Positions 1 to 9,413 are shown, numbered from the stretch's first letter. The stretch: 42,536 nucleotides of DNA from Clostridiales bacterium (GCA_015058275.1 SVCQ01000020.1:1-42536), one strand, 5' to 3'. The notes: generated by a model from the letters alone, not told the origin. Numbers and translations are program-made.

Positions 1-37
1 GAGCTTGCTCTCTGTCTGAGGCTGTCTGCTGTTTACG

Positions 38-77
38 TTAAAAGAGGCTGCCACATTTTTTCAAATGCGACAGCCCC
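38..77 (-). terminator. Possible minus-strand intrinsic terminator
   Basis: On the minus strand this stretch folds into a 13-bp stem (GGCTGTCGCATTT paired with AAATGTGGCAGCC, using two G-U pairs, loop GAAA), followed by TCTTTTAA. Read on the plus strand the same stem has two C-A mismatches, so the minus-strand reading is favoured. No minus-strand gene is visible to its right, so it may be a remnant or belong to a short RNA. Confidence 0.35.
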
Positions 78-181
78 TTGCTGTATAGGTACTGGAATAC
101 GGCGCTTGAGACTGTCCCGAGCGAGTCCGTGAGGGATTGACTCAGGCAGAGTTAAAATTGACAAGCGCATGCAAAATCCGG

Positions 182-211
182 TTGATTCTAAGGCGGGATA
201 TATTGTAAAAT
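182..211 (+). promoter_or_regulatory. Candidate promoter for the ThrE-type gene
   Basis: TTGATT at 182-187 and TAAAAT at 206-211 are separated by 18 bp in an AT-rich stretch 50-80 bp before the start codon. The match to sigma-A boxes is moderate. Apart from the possible minus-strand terminator, nothing else is seen in bases 1-259. The GAGTC/GACTC inverted repeat near 124-142 has no T-run. Confidence 0.35.
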
Positions 212-259
212 TTTTGAAATAAGTCGTATCAAACGATCATATTTCAAAAGGAAGTAACA

Positions 260-1504
260 ATGAAGGCAACAGGGAACCTACTTGGTACAATACTCGATCT
301 GGGCAGAGAGATGCTGGTCAGAGGCGGCGAGGTATGGCGCGTACAGGAGATAGTTGAGCAGCTGTGCGAGTCATTCCTCTTTGAGAGCTGGGACGTATGG
401 GTCATATCCAGCTGCATCGAGGCTACCGTGCAGACCTGGGACGGCAGAGAGTACACTCAGGTCAGATTAGTCAAGGGGAGGAGCTACGACCTGGACAAGC
501 TCGACAGACTCTACGCACTCGCTGAGGAAGTCTGCGAAAAGAACATGGGCGTCAATGAGATAAGAACGAGACTTGACGAGATCCTTGCCAGAAAAGGCCT
601 CCCGGTGAGAGAGGAAGTCATTGCGAATATCGTCTCCGCACTCGGATTCCTGTTCTTCTTTAACGGTAATTATCAGGACGCATTTGTCATTGTCCTGGCG
701 GTATTCGGCCTGATCATGTTCAATAAGACCATAGGCAAGAACGTCGACAATCTTCTTGTATACAATACGATGGCCATGTTCGTAATGGGCGTCATATTGC
801 TGGCATCGCTCACTGCCGGTTTCGGACACAGCCTGCCGGCGCTGGCTACGACCGCGGTCATCATGCTTGCCGGAGGTCTGGGTATCGCGAACGGTATCGG
901 AGACTTCATTCACGGCAATACCCTGTCCGGCCTGAGCGAGACATCGAATTCCATTCTCGGAGCTGTCGGTATCGCGCTCGGTATGATGCTGGCGATGATC
1001 CCATTCAAGGAAGTTCTCGGATCTGCGATGGCAGACCAGACTGCCGGACTCGCATCAAGTCCGTACGTACAGGTGCTGGCATGTACCGTTGGATGTACGG
1101 GCTTCTCGCTGATCTTCGGTGCAAGAGAAAAGTCACTGCTGTTCTCCGGACTCGGCGCATGCCTGACATGGATGTTCTATCTGTTCTTTACGGATATCAC
1201 AGGCGCCGGATTCTTCCTCGCCACAATGGCAAGCTCATGCTTCGTAGCGCTTTATGCGACAGGTGTCAATCTGATCACCGGCATACCGTCGGCGATATTC
1301 CTGACTTCCTGCGTATTCCCGCTGCTGCCGGGATCCAATCTGTACTTTACGGTATTCGGTTCCATCACAAACGACAAGGACATGTTCAGCTTGCAGGGCA
1401 AGACCATGTTGCTGGTCGCTGTAGGAATCGCACTCGGATATATCACGATCGATGTTGTGAGCAAATTCATAGAGGTCATAAGGATGACTTACTTCCGCAA
1501 ATAA
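260..1504 (+). CDS. Threonine/serine exporter family protein (ThrE/YjjP-YjjB type)
   Basis: This 414-residue membrane protein has the layout of the ThrE family (DUF1212). A soluble N-terminal portion of about 120 residues, starting with a helix rich in R-G-G-E and followed by an SSCIEATVQTW segment, precedes about ten hydrophobic helices from residue 130 onward. Two repeated glycine-rich membrane halves are visible, which corresponds to a natural fusion of the YjjP and YjjB parts. Family members export threonine or serine, or in the YjjPB case succinate, using the proton gradient; the substrate here cannot be told from sequence. The ATG at 260 is preceded by AAAGGAAG at a normal distance. The gene stands alone, between a candidate promoter and a strong terminator. 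Confidence 0.85.
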   Translation: MKATGNLLGTILDLGREMLVRGGEVWRVQEIVEQLCESFLFESWDVWVISSCIEATVQTWDGREYTQVRLVKGRSYDLDKLDRLYALAEEVCEKNMGVNEIRTRLDEILARKGLPVREEVIANIVSALGFLFFFNGNYQDAFVIVLAVFGLIMFNKTIGKNVDNLLVYNTMAMFVMGVILLASLTAGFGHSLPALATTAVIMLAGGLGIANGIGDFIHGNTLSGLSETSNSILGAVGIALGMMLAMIPFKEVLGSAMADQTAGLASSPYVQVLACTVGCTGFSLIFGAREKSLLFSGLGACLTWMFYLFFTDITGAGFFLATMASSCFVALYATGVNLITGIPSAIFLTSCVFPLLPGSNLYFTVFGSITNDKDMFSLQGKTMLLVAVGIALGYITIDVVSKFIEVIRMTYFRK

Positions 1505-1512
1505 TAGCTGTA

Positions 1513-1542
1513 CAGCCGGGGCCGAATCCCCGGCTGTTTTAT
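1513..1542 (+). terminator. Intrinsic terminator after the ThrE-type gene
   Basis: CAGCCGGGG and CCCCGGCTG form a 9-bp perfect stem around a CCGAAT loop, followed by TTTTATT. It lies eight bases past the stop codon and closes the single-gene transcript. Confidence 0.9.
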
Positions 1543-1552
1543 TGAAGGTGTT

Positions 1553-1586
1553 TTGGCTGCGGGTCTGTCACCGCGGCCTCTTTTTA
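1553..1586 (+). terminator. Second hairpin with T-run before pcrA
   Basis: GGCTGCGG and CCGCGGCC pair over 8 bp with one G-U around GTCTGTCA, followed by CTCTTTTTA. It could be a back-up terminator for the upstream gene. It also overlaps the region where a -35 box of the next promoter would lie. Confidence 0.55.
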
Positions 1587-1595
1587 TGGTAAAAT
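1587..1595 (+). promoter_or_regulatory. Extended -10 element for pcrA
   Basis: TGGTAAAAT at 1587-1595 is a good extended -10 box, with no recognisable -35. Transcription would start around 1601-1604, directly at the ATG at 1605. No Shine-Dalgarno sequence precedes 1605 or 1611, so a leaderless message is possible. Confidence 0.4.
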
Positions 1596-1604
1596 TAATA
1601 GGCT

Positions 1605-3932
1605 ATGCATATGACATTGAACAGTGAACAGAATAAAGCCGTAAGACAGATCGAAGGACCTGTGCTGATACTTGCGGGGGCAGGCTCGGGCAAGACCGCG
1701 ACCATGACTCACCGCATGGCATACATGGTAGAGCAGGGCATCGATCCTCATAACATACTCGCCGTCACATTTACCAACAAGGCCGCCAATGAGATGAGAA
1801 GTCGTGTGGCAGATCTTGTGGGAGAGGCTTCCGGGATGTGGATCATGACATTCCATGCGATGTGCCTTCGCATGCTGAGATACTCAAGCGAGAGGCTCGG
1901 CTACAAGGCGGGCTTTACGGTATATGATGAGACAGACAAAAAGACCCTCATCAAGAAGATATGCAAGGACCTGGGTGTTGATGACAAGGTCACCTCGACT
2001 TCCATGATCATAGCTGTGATCAGCAAGTGCAAGGAGAGAGAAGAGGACCCGGATGCATTCCTCATGAACAGCTCGGGCTTCCCCCAGGAGAAGGTCATAG
2101 CCGGGGTGTACAGGCGATATCAGGAGGAGATGATGGCGGCCAATGCCATGGACTTCGATGATCTCCTCTGGAACGGAGTAAAGCTCCTTGAGCAAAACAG
2201 GGATATACTGGATCACTACGCAAGCCGCTTCAGATACATAATGGTGGACGAGTACCAGGACACCAACTATCTGCAGTACAAGATAATACGCATGCTGGCC
2301 TCAAAGCACGGCAACCTCTGCGTCGTCGGCGATGACGACCAGTGCATATACCAGTGGAGGGGAGCCGACATCCGCAACATACTCGACTTCGAGAATGACT
2401 TCAAAGATGTGTTCACCGTCAGGCTCGAACAGAACTACAGGTCGGACGGCAATATCCTCAGGCTGGCCAATTCGGTAATAAAGAACAACAAAGAGCGCAA
2501 GGTCAAGGCTCTGTGGACAGACAGGGAGGACGGCATGCTCGTCACTTACAAGCGCCTTGATGACGAGAAGCAGGAAGCCTACTGGATAGGCTCCGAGATC
2601 GACAGGCTTCACGACGAGGGCTACAGCTATAAGGACATGGCGGTGCTCTATCGCAGGAACTCCCAGTCGAGGAGCTTTGAGGAGAAGTTCAGCTTCCGCG
2701 GTATCCCGTACAGGGTGCTCGCAGGTCTCAGGTACTATGACCGCAAGGAGATAAAGGACGTCATGGCCTATCTCCGCCTGATAGAGAATCCGGGCGACAA
2801 CGTATCCATGCTGAGGGTCATCAACGAGCCTAAGCGCGGAGTCGGAGGCAAGACACTCGCGGGCATAGAGGAGTACGCCAATGCGTATAAGATGACCGTA
2901 TACGAAGCGCTCTGCGATCCGCAGCTCCAGGCGACCTTCGGGCCTAAGGTAAGAGACGCGCTCGGCGCGTTCATCTCGATGATACAGGACATAAGAGCCG
3001 AGCAGGACAACCTGACGCTCTCAGACATATACGACAATATACTTAACCGCTCCGGCTACCTCAAGGCGCTTGAGGATGCCGGCACTATAGAGGCCGAGGG
3101 CCGCATAGAGAACATAATGGAATTCAAATCCGTCATCGCGGAGTTCGAGAGAGGTCTCTCGGACGGAAGCGTCGCCGCCGTTCAGGAGGAGATGAGACGC
3201 GAGAGGCTCGAGCTATTGGGCGAGGGCTTCGAGGCGGACAGCCAGACTGAGCTCAGTGCATTCCTCGAGCAGATAACCCTCATGGCGGATATAGACAACC
3301 ACGATGAGGATGAGGATGCGGTCGTGCTGATGACCCTCCACTCCGCCAAGGGGCTGGAGTTCCCGGTCGTATTCATGCCGGGCATGGAGAACGGCATCTT
3401 CCCGGGTACGGGAGCCTTTGATGAGGACCACAGCATGGAGGAGGAGCGAAGGCTCTGCTATGTGGGCATCACCCGAGCCATGAAGAAGCTCTATCTCACA
3501 GGCGCCCAGGTCAGGACGGTATACGGCAGGACTGACTTCCAGTCGGAGTCCAAGTTCCTCTCCGAGATGGACAGGAGCTGCATGGACGGAGATGAGACCG
3601 TGGACGAAAAGGTAAGGCTCGGCACTGGACTCCGGGGCGAGGGCTCATACACCGGAGACTACTTCTTCGGAGGCAGGGCTCACGGCAGCGCTGACGGCTA
3701 TTACGGCGATCCTCAGCCAAAGCCTTTTGACGGGCTGAGTGCGGCGAGGAGACAGACCGCAGCCAAGGCCAAGATAGAGCAGGAATTCGCCAATGGGGAT
3801 ACCGTAAGGCATCCGAAGTTCGGCGAGGGCATGGTAATAGAACAGGACGAAAAGACCATGACGGTCATGTTCGATTCGGTCGGCGAGAAGAAGCTCGGTA
3901 AGGGCTTCGTCAAAATGGAGAAGGTCGACTGA
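1605..3932 (+). CDS. pcrA: ATP-dependent 3'-5' DNA helicase PcrA/UvrD
   Basis: At 775 residues this has the usual PcrA length and all superfamily 1A helicase motifs. They are Walker A GAGSGKT at residue 25, VDEYQDTN (motif II), GDDDQCIYQWRGA (III), LEQNYRS (IV), LMTLHSAKGLEFPVVFM (V) and CYVGITRA (VI). The C-terminal end (FANGDTVRHPKFGEGMVIE) is the Tudor-like fold that binds RNA polymerase in PcrA. The enzyme unwinds DNA in nucleotide excision and mismatch repair and removes RecA or stalled polymerase. It is followed after 21 bases by ligA, a common clostridial pairing. Two in-frame ATGs (1605 and 1611) are possible starts, and neither has a visible ribosome site. Confidence 0.97.
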   Translation: MHMTLNSEQNKAVRQIEGPVLILAGAGSGKTATMTHRMAYMVEQGIDPHNILAVTFTNKAANEMRSRVADLVGEASGMWIMTFHAMCLRMLRYSSERLGYKAGFTVYDETDKKTLIKKICKDLGVDDKVTSTSMIIAVISKCKEREEDPDAFLMNSSGFPQEKVIAGVYRRYQEEMMAANAMDFDDLLWNGVKLLEQNRDILDHYASRFRYIMVDEYQDTNYLQYKIIRMLASKHGNLCVVGDDDQCIYQWRGADIRNILDFENDFKDVFTVRLEQNYRSDGNILRLANSVIKNNKERKVKALWTDREDGMLVTYKRLDDEKQEAYWIGSEIDRLHDEGYSYKDMAVLYRRNSQSRSFEEKFSFRGIPYRVLAGLRYYDRKEIKDVMAYLRLIENPGDNVSMLRVINEPKRGVGGKTLAGIEEYANAYKMTVYEALCDPQLQATFGPKVRDALGAFISMIQDIRAEQDNLTLSDIYDNILNRSGYLKALEDAGTIEAEGRIENIMEFKSVIAEFERGLSDGSVAAVQEEMRRERLELLGEGFEADSQTELSAFLEQITLMADIDNHDEDEDAVVLMTLHSAKGLEFPVVFMPGMENGIFPGTGAFDEDHSMEEERRLCYVGITRAMKKLYLTGAQVRTVYGRTDFQSESKFLSEMDRSCMDGDETVDEKVRLGTGLRGEGSYTGDYFFGGRAHGSADGYYGDPQPKPFDGLSAARRQTAAKAKIEQEFANGDTVRHPKFGEGMVIEQDEKTMTVMFDSVGEKKLGKGFVKMEKVD

Positions 3933-3953
3933 GCAGTACACGAGGTGGATATT

Positions 3954-5915
3954 ATGACAGAAGAACAAAAGAGAGAACGCATCGACTTCCTGTCGGACAG
4001 ACTCAACGAGGCTTCGCGCGCATATTACGCTGACGGCATCGAGATCATCACCAATTACGAGTATGATGAGATGTACGACGAGCTGCTCGCCCTCGAGGCT
4101 GAGACGGGATATATTAGAGATGACAGCCCGTCCATCAATGTCGGCTACGAGACGGCAGCGGGGCTGCCTAAGATCACTCATGAGATCAAGATGCTCTCTC
4201 TCAACAAGACCAAGGACAGAGACGAGCTCAGGGCCTGGCTTGGAGACCAGGTGGGACTGCTCTCGTGGAAGCTCGACGGACTTACTGTCGGACTGACCTA
4301 CGAGAACGGCAGGCTCGTACAGGGCGTCACAAGAGGCAACGGCATCGAGGGCGAGCTCATAACAGCCAATACACTCGCCATCAGGAACGTGCCTAAGACC
4401 ATCCCTCACAAGGGCAAGGTCATCGTAAGAGGCGAGGCCGTTATAAAGTACTCGGACTTTGAGGCCATCAACGAGGCCATAGAGGATACGGACGCCAAGT
4501 ACAAAAACCCGAGGAACCTCTGCAGCGGAAGTCTCCGCCAGCTCGATCCTAATGTGACCTTTGACAGAATGGTCAATTTCTACGCATTTACTCTGACGCT
4601 CTCCGAGGGAGTTGAGATAGGCAGCCGCAGAGAGAAGATGGAATGGATGAGGTCGCAGGGCTTTGATGTCGTTGACTACGTGATGGTAGACAAGGACAAT
4701 CTGATCGATGTGATCGATCAGTACGAGGCCGCGATACCTGATTTCGACATACCTTCAGACGGTCTTGTCCTGACATTTGAGGATGCAGGCTATGCCGCGA
4801 CTCTCGGCGAGACCGCCAAGTATCCTAAGGATTCCATCGCATTCAAGTGGCGCGACCAGCAGGCGGACACAGTTCTGCGCGAGATCGAGTGGAGCCCGTC
4901 GCGCACAGGCCTGCTCAATCCGGTAGCGGTGTTCGATCCGGTCGAGCTCGAAGGCACTACAGTGTCCAGGGCTTCGGTGCACAATCTCAACATCATGGAG
5001 GATCTGGAACTCGGCATAGGAGATACCGTACAGGTATACAAGGCCAACATGATCATCCCTCAGCTTGCGGGAAATCTGACGCGCAGCGGCCGCATAGTCA
5101 TCCCGGACAAGTGCCCGGTATGCGGCGGACCGACACTCATCAAAGAGGACGAGGGCACAAAGACCCTTCACTGCACGAACCCGGACTGCCTGGCCAAGCA
5201 CGTCAAGAAGTTTTCTCACTTTGTATCGAGGGATGCTCTCAACATAGAGGGGCTGTCCGAGTCGGGGCTTCTCAAGCTGATAGGCGTGGGCGCTCTTGCT
5301 ACATTCCCGGATCTTTTCAGGCTGTCTGATCACAGGGATGATATAGTATCTATGGAAGGTTTCGGCCAAAAGTCGTATGATAATCTCACAGCATCGGCTG
5401 AGAGGGCCTCGCACACCACGCCGGCGAGACTCCTCTACGGGCTCGGAGTACCGGGCATCGGAGTCCAGAATTCCAACATCATATGCAGGGCATGCCGCAA
5501 TAACTGGGATGAGATACAGCATCTCGATGAAGCTGCTCTGATCGACATAGACGGCATAGGAGAGGTGCTGGCGCGCGACTACGTCGCATACTTTAAGGAC
5601 GAGGACAACGCCCGCATGCTGGACAGGCTGCTTGAGCTACTTACTCTCGATGAGAGCTTTGAGGCCCCGGGCGTCAGGCTCCTAGGTAAGACCTTTGTCA
5701 TCACGGGGGCTCTTGAGAATTACTCAAACCGCAAGGATCTCAAGGCCGAGATAGAGGCCGAGGGCGGCAGGGTATCCGGATCCGTATCAGCCAATACGGA
5801 CTATCTCATCACAAACTTCCCGGATTCGGGCTCATCCAAAAACAGAGACGCCCGCGAGCTGGGTGTAGCTGTCATCAGTGAGGATGAGATACGTTCGATG
5901 CTCGGCAAAGAGTAA
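3954..5915 (+). CDS. ligA: NAD-dependent DNA ligase LigA
   Basis: The product is about 653 residues and joins nicks using NAD+ during replication and repair. The adenylation lysine lies in the KLDG motif at residue 106 (SWKLDGLTVGL). An OB fold follows, then a four-cysteine zinc finger (CPVCGG ... CTNPDC), helix-hairpin-helix repeats around GLGVPGIG and DIDGIGE, and a C-terminal BRCT domain beginning near KTFVITGAL. A GTG at 3945 is in frame, but the ATG at 3954 sits at the right distance from GAGGTGG (3942-3948) and is preferred. It is probably co-transcribed with pcrA. Confidence 0.97.
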   Translation: MTEEQKRERIDFLSDRLNEASRAYYADGIEIITNYEYDEMYDELLALEAETGYIRDDSPSINVGYETAAGLPKITHEIKMLSLNKTKDRDELRAWLGDQVGLLSWKLDGLTVGLTYENGRLVQGVTRGNGIEGELITANTLAIRNVPKTIPHKGKVIVRGEAVIKYSDFEAINEAIEDTDAKYKNPRNLCSGSLRQLDPNVTFDRMVNFYAFTLTLSEGVEIGSRREKMEWMRSQGFDVVDYVMVDKDNLIDVIDQYEAAIPDFDIPSDGLVLTFEDAGYAATLGETAKYPKDSIAFKWRDQQADTVLREIEWSPSRTGLLNPVAVFDPVELEGTTVSRASVHNLNIMEDLELGIGDTVQVYKANMIIPQLAGNLTRSGRIVIPDKCPVCGGPTLIKEDEGTKTLHCTNPDCLAKHVKKFSHFVSRDALNIEGLSESGLLKLIGVGALATFPDLFRLSDHRDDIVSMEGFGQKSYDNLTASAERASHTTPARLLYGLGVPGIGVQNSNIICRACRNNWDEIQHLDEAALIDIDGIGEVLARDYVAYFKDEDNARMLDRLLELLTLDESFEAPGVRLLGKTFVITGALENYSNRKDLKAEIEAEGGRVSGSVSANTDYLITNFPDSGSSKNRDARELGVAVISEDEIRSMLGKE

Positions 5916-5964
5916 TACATCAGATCAGTTTTAACTTAAGTATCCCGGAAAGGAGGACGGACCA

Positions 5965-7362
5965 ATGGAGAATGTAAATCTCGTACCTGACATGGATCAG
6001 GCTTACGATGAGTCCATCGAGAAGATCTTCGAGCTTCTTGAGGACAAGAAATACTTCCACTGCAGGGACGAGCTGCTCAAGCACAACGAAGTTGAGATAG
6101 CCGAGATGCTTGTGGACATAAGGAGGGAATACGACCTCCAGAGGATGGTCGTCCTCTTTCGTGCGCTCCCAAAGGACATCAGCGTCGATGTCTTTGCGGA
6201 GCTGAGCATAGACGATCAGATCGATATCATCAATATCATCACAGATCCCGAGATCAAATACATACTCGACGAACTCGACTTCGACGACATGATCGACGTA
6301 CTCGAGGAGCTGCCGTCCAATATCGTGGACAAGATACTGGCCAAGACTCCTAAGAGTGAGCGCCGCATGATCAACAACTTCCTCAAATACAAGGAAGACA
6401 GCGCGGGATCCCTGATGACCCCGGAGTACATCAATCTCCGCAAGACAGACACGGTAAGGGAGGCGCTCGATCACATCAAGGACGTCGGACTCGACTCCGA
6501 GACGATATATACCTGCTACGTACTCGATCGCGGGCGCAAGCTGATCGGAGTAGTATCCCTCAAATCACTGGTCATATCGCCTGACAATGTGATAGTGGGC
6601 GACATAATGCATGAGGACCCGGTGGTCGCTCATGTGGACGACGACCAGGAGGAAGTATCCGAGCTCTTCACAAGGTACGGATATCTGGCAATACCGGTAG
6701 TGGACAATGAATTCAGGCTTGTCGGTATCGTAACCGTAGACGACATCCTCGAAGTTATCGAAGAGGAGGTAACAGAGGATATCGAGCGTATGGGCGGAGT
6801 TATCGATACCACCGACAAGGAGTACCTCGACCGCTCGGTATTCCAGCACGTCAAGGCGAGGCTGCCGTGGCTCTTCCTGCTGATGTGCTCGTACTTCGTG
6901 ACGGGAGGCATACTCGCGACCTTTGAGGACGCGATGTCTGCCGTTATAGCTCTGGTTATCTACATGCCTATGCTGATGGGCACGGGCGGTAACTCAGGCT
7001 CGCAGTCATCCACGCTTGTCATCCGCGGTATGGCGACGGGCGAGCTCGAGCTCAGCGACTTTGCCAAGGTAATGTGGAAGGAGATAAGAGTAGGTGTGAT
7101 AGTGGGTATCGCGCTGAGCGTACTCAACTATTTCAGGATAGTATACCTCGATCACAATCCGCCTATGGTGGCGATCACGGTATGCGTCTCCATGATACTC
7201 ATAGTCATCATAGCCAAGCTGATAGGGTCCATGCTGCCGATGCTGGCCAAAAAGATAGGCATCGACCCGGCCCTGATGGCGGGACCTATGATGGCATCCA
7301 TCACGGACATGATATCGCTCTGCACATACTTCCTTATGGCGGGGCTCTTCCTGCACATCTGA
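5965..7362 (+). CDS. mgtE: Magnesium transporter MgtE
   Basis: This 465-residue protein has the complete MgtE architecture. An acidic N-terminal helical domain (about 20-140) is followed by two CBS repeats (about 145-265) and five transmembrane helices. The channel signature GTGGNSGSQSST is present, and so is the aspartate in MASITDMISLC that lines the Mg2+ pore. In this family the N and CBS domains bind Mg2+ and shut the channel when the cell has enough. AAAGGAGG lies just upstream of the ATG. No M-box-like leader is seen in the 49-base gap after ligA, so control is probably at the protein level. Confidence 0.96.
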   Translation: MENVNLVPDMDQAYDESIEKIFELLEDKKYFHCRDELLKHNEVEIAEMLVDIRREYDLQRMVVLFRALPKDISVDVFAELSIDDQIDIINIITDPEIKYILDELDFDDMIDVLEELPSNIVDKILAKTPKSERRMINNFLKYKEDSAGSLMTPEYINLRKTDTVREALDHIKDVGLDSETIYTCYVLDRGRKLIGVVSLKSLVISPDNVIVGDIMHEDPVVAHVDDDQEEVSELFTRYGYLAIPVVDNEFRLVGIVTVDDILEVIEEEVTEDIERMGGVIDTTDKEYLDRSVFQHVKARLPWLFLLMCSYFVTGGILATFEDAMSAVIALVIYMPMLMGTGGNSGSQSSTLVIRGMATGELELSDFAKVMWKEIRVGVIVGIALSVLNYFRIVYLDHNPPMVAITVCVSMILIVIIAKLIGSMLPMLAKKIGIDPALMAGPMMASITDMISLCTYFLMAGLFLHI

Positions 7363-7452
7363 CAGCTAACAGGATCTCCGGCCGCACCGGCCATGAGGGG
7401 TCTTAACATAACAGCAATCACTTTTTATTAACAATAGACGGAGGACAAGGAC

Positions 7453-8271
7453 TTGAACGTAAACGAGCTTAAACAAACAGCCCGCAAGGTAAGGATCGAT
7501 GCTCTCAGGGGCATCCATGCGGCGTCTTCGGGACATCCGGGCGGATCGCTCTCATCGGCGGACATCATCACTGCTCTCTACTTCAGCGTGATGAACATCG
7601 ATCCCGATGATCCGCACATGAAGGGCAGAGACAGATTCGTGCTCTCCAAGGGCCACAGCTGCCCGGCACTCTACGCAGCCCTCGCCAACAGAGGCTATTT
7701 CGATCCTGACGAGATGCTCAGCTTCAGGAGGCTGGGATCATTCCTCCAGGGTCACCCTAACATGGACAAGTGCCCGGGAGTCGAGATGTCCACAGGATCT
7801 CTCGGACAGGGCTTCTCCGTTGCAGTCGGCATGGCCATCGCAGGCAAGATGGACGGAGACAGCGGCAGGGTATTCACCATGACAGGAGACGGCGAGCTCC
7901 AGGAAGGCATCATCTGGGAGGCTGCCCTCTCGGCTGCCAAGCACGGCCTTGACAACCTCATCGCCATCGTGGACTGGAACAACCTCCAGATCGACGGAGT
8001 AGTCGACACAGTCAAAAAGGTCGCCCCTGTCGATGAGAAGTTCAGAGCCTTTGGCTGGGAAGTCTTCAGCTGCGACGGTCACGACATGCAGGACATACTT
8101 GACACCTTCGACAAGGCGCTCGCCGTCAAGGGCAAGCCTGTATGCATAGTCGCAAAGACCGTAAAGGGCAAGGGAGTATCATTCATGGAAGACAAGGCCG
8201 GATGGCACGGCAAGGCGCCTGATGACGAACAGCTCGCGCAGGCTATCGAAGAGCTTGGAGGTGAGAAGTAA
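7453..8271 (+). CDS. tktN: Transketolase, N-terminal (thiamine diphosphate-binding) subunit
   Basis: The 272-residue product covers the pyrophosphate-binding half of transketolase. It contains HAASSGHPGGSLS near the start, the GHSCPALYAAL region, and the diphosphate motif GDGELQEG with WNN about 27 residues later. The other half is the next gene, whose start overlaps this stop. Split transketolases of this kind are common in anaerobes and feed the non-oxidative pentose phosphate pathway; some act in shikimate or pentose supply. The start is TTG at 7453, set by GGAGGACAAGG just before it. An alternative name from the same superfamily is the N half of a DXP-synthase-like enzyme, but length and motifs favour transketolase. 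Confidence 0.92.
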   Translation: MNVNELKQTARKVRIDALRGIHAASSGHPGGSLSSADIITALYFSVMNIDPDDPHMKGRDRFVLSKGHSCPALYAALANRGYFDPDEMLSFRRLGSFLQGHPNMDKCPGVEMSTGSLGQGFSVAVGMAIAGKMDGDSGRVFTMTGDGELQEGIIWEAALSAAKHGLDNLIAIVDWNNLQIDGVVDTVKKVAPVDEKFRAFGWEVFSCDGHDMQDILDTFDKALAVKGKPVCIVAKTVKGKGVSFMEDKAGWHGKAPDDEQLAQAIEELGGEK

Positions 8272-9209
8272 TGGCAGACGTTAAAAAGATCGCAACGAGA
8301 GAGTCTTACGGCAGATTCCTCGAAGAGTACGGCAGGGAGAGAAAAGACCTCGTCGTAATGTGTGCCGACCTCTCCGGCTCCAACAAGACAGACTATTTTG
8401 AGAAGGCATTCCCTGAGAGATTCATCGAGTGCGGCATCTCCGAGCAGGACATGCTGGCAGAGGCTGCGGGCATCGCTCACAGCGGACACGTTGTAGCGGC
8501 AAGCTCCTTCGCCATATTCGCTGCCGGCAGATCATATGAGATCATCCGCAATTCGATCGCATACACAAATGCCAATGTCAAGGTATGCGCCACTCACGGC
8601 GGCATCACAGTCGGCGAGGACGGTGCGTCCCACCAGACCTTTGAGGACCTGGCTCTTATGAGAGTCATCCCGGGCATGACAGTAATCAATCCGGCTGATG
8701 ATCTGAGCGCAAAGGCTCTTCTCAGACAGATATTCGAGACTGACGGACCTGCGTATGCGAGGTTCTCAAGATCGGGCCTTCCTGTCATCTACGACGAGGC
8801 TAAGGCCAGGGAAGTCAAGGTCGGCAAGGCTCTCACCCTGAGAGAGGGATCAGACCTTGCGATCATCGCGACGGGACTCATGGTATCCGCCGCCCTCGAA
8901 GCTGCAGAGGCGCTCGCTGACAAGGGAGTGCAGGCCAGGGTCGTCGACATGCATACGATCAAGCCTCTCGATGAGGAGGCCATCGTCAAGGCTGCCGAGG
9001 AATGCGGCTTCATCGTGACAGCAGAGGAGCACTCCGTAATCGGAGGTCTCGGCTCGGCTGTGGCTGAAGTCACTTCGCAGAAGTGCCCGTGCAGGATAGC
9101 GATGGTAGGACAGCAGGATGTCTTCGGTGAGTCCGGCAAGCCTGCGGAGCTGCTTGAGAAGTACGGCATGACTTCGCTGGATATCATCCGTGCGGCAATG
9201 GCCAGATAG
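8271..9209 (+). CDS. tktC: Transketolase, C-terminal (pyrimidine-binding) subunit
   Basis: This 312-residue partner holds the pyrimidine-binding and C-terminal transketolase domains. The N-terminal half has FIECGISEQDMLAEAAGIA, with the catalytic glutamate of the Pyr domain, and a loop GGITVGEDGASHQ. The C-terminal half has DMHTIKPLD and the AEEHSVIGGLGSA segment. It starts at the last base of the previous gene, which implies translational coupling and equal amounts of both subunits. The active enzyme should be a tetramer of two of each. It is followed by a 178-bp structured repeat and then a terminator. Confidence 0.93.
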   Translation: MADVKKIATRESYGRFLEEYGRERKDLVVMCADLSGSNKTDYFEKAFPERFIECGISEQDMLAEAAGIAHSGHVVAASSFAIFAAGRSYEIIRNSIAYTNANVKVCATHGGITVGEDGASHQTFEDLALMRVIPGMTVINPADDLSAKALLRQIFETDGPAYARFSRSGLPVIYDEAKAREVKVGKALTLREGSDLAIIATGLMVSAALEAAEALADKGVQARVVDMHTIKPLDEEAIVKAAEECGFIVTAEEHSVIGGLGSAVAEVTSQKCPCRIAMVGQQDVFGESGKPAELLEKYGMTSLDIIRAAMAR

Positions 9210-9235
9210 CAAAGAGGCAGGATTCAGACTGCTAT

Positions 9236-9413
9236 ATAACAGACGCCGGATGTCCCCCGCCTTAACGGAGTAGGCGGCGGGTTCCATATTCGATCGTCAG
9301 TGGCGGGTCACAATCCCCGACTGACGATCTCATGAGCTGAAGCTCCCGCCGTCTGTTGACGGCGTCGCTCGCTCCAACCAAGCGAGCTTGATGGAGCTTC
9401 GCTCCTGGTTGAA
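9236..9413 (+). repeat. 178-bp structured repeat, copy 1 (omega-RNA-like element)
   Basis: This is one of three same-length, almost identical copies in the window. It runs from ATAA to GGTTGAA, with different flanks on both sides. Foldable parts in order are: AACAGACG pairing with CGTCTGTT about 100 bases on; a CCCGCC/GGCGGG hairpin; a perfect 10-bp GATCGTCAGT/ACTGACGATC hairpin; and GCTCGCT/AGCGAGC with loop CCAACCA, whose CAACCA can pair with TGGTTG at the 3' end (pseudoknot). It contains no ORF. It lies 26 bases past the tktC stop, in the same direction as transcription. Against copies 2 and 3 it has a T near 9263 and a C near 9349. Confidence 0.8.

Noticed and set aside
120-145. Hammerhead-like ribozyme around the GAGTC/GACTC inverted repeat
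   Set aside because: The conserved core bases (CTGATGA and GAAA) are absent.
7363-7452. Terminator or riboswitch between mgtE and the transketolase genes
   Set aside because: GGCCG/CGGCC can pair, but it has no following T-run and no known riboswitch core is recognisable.
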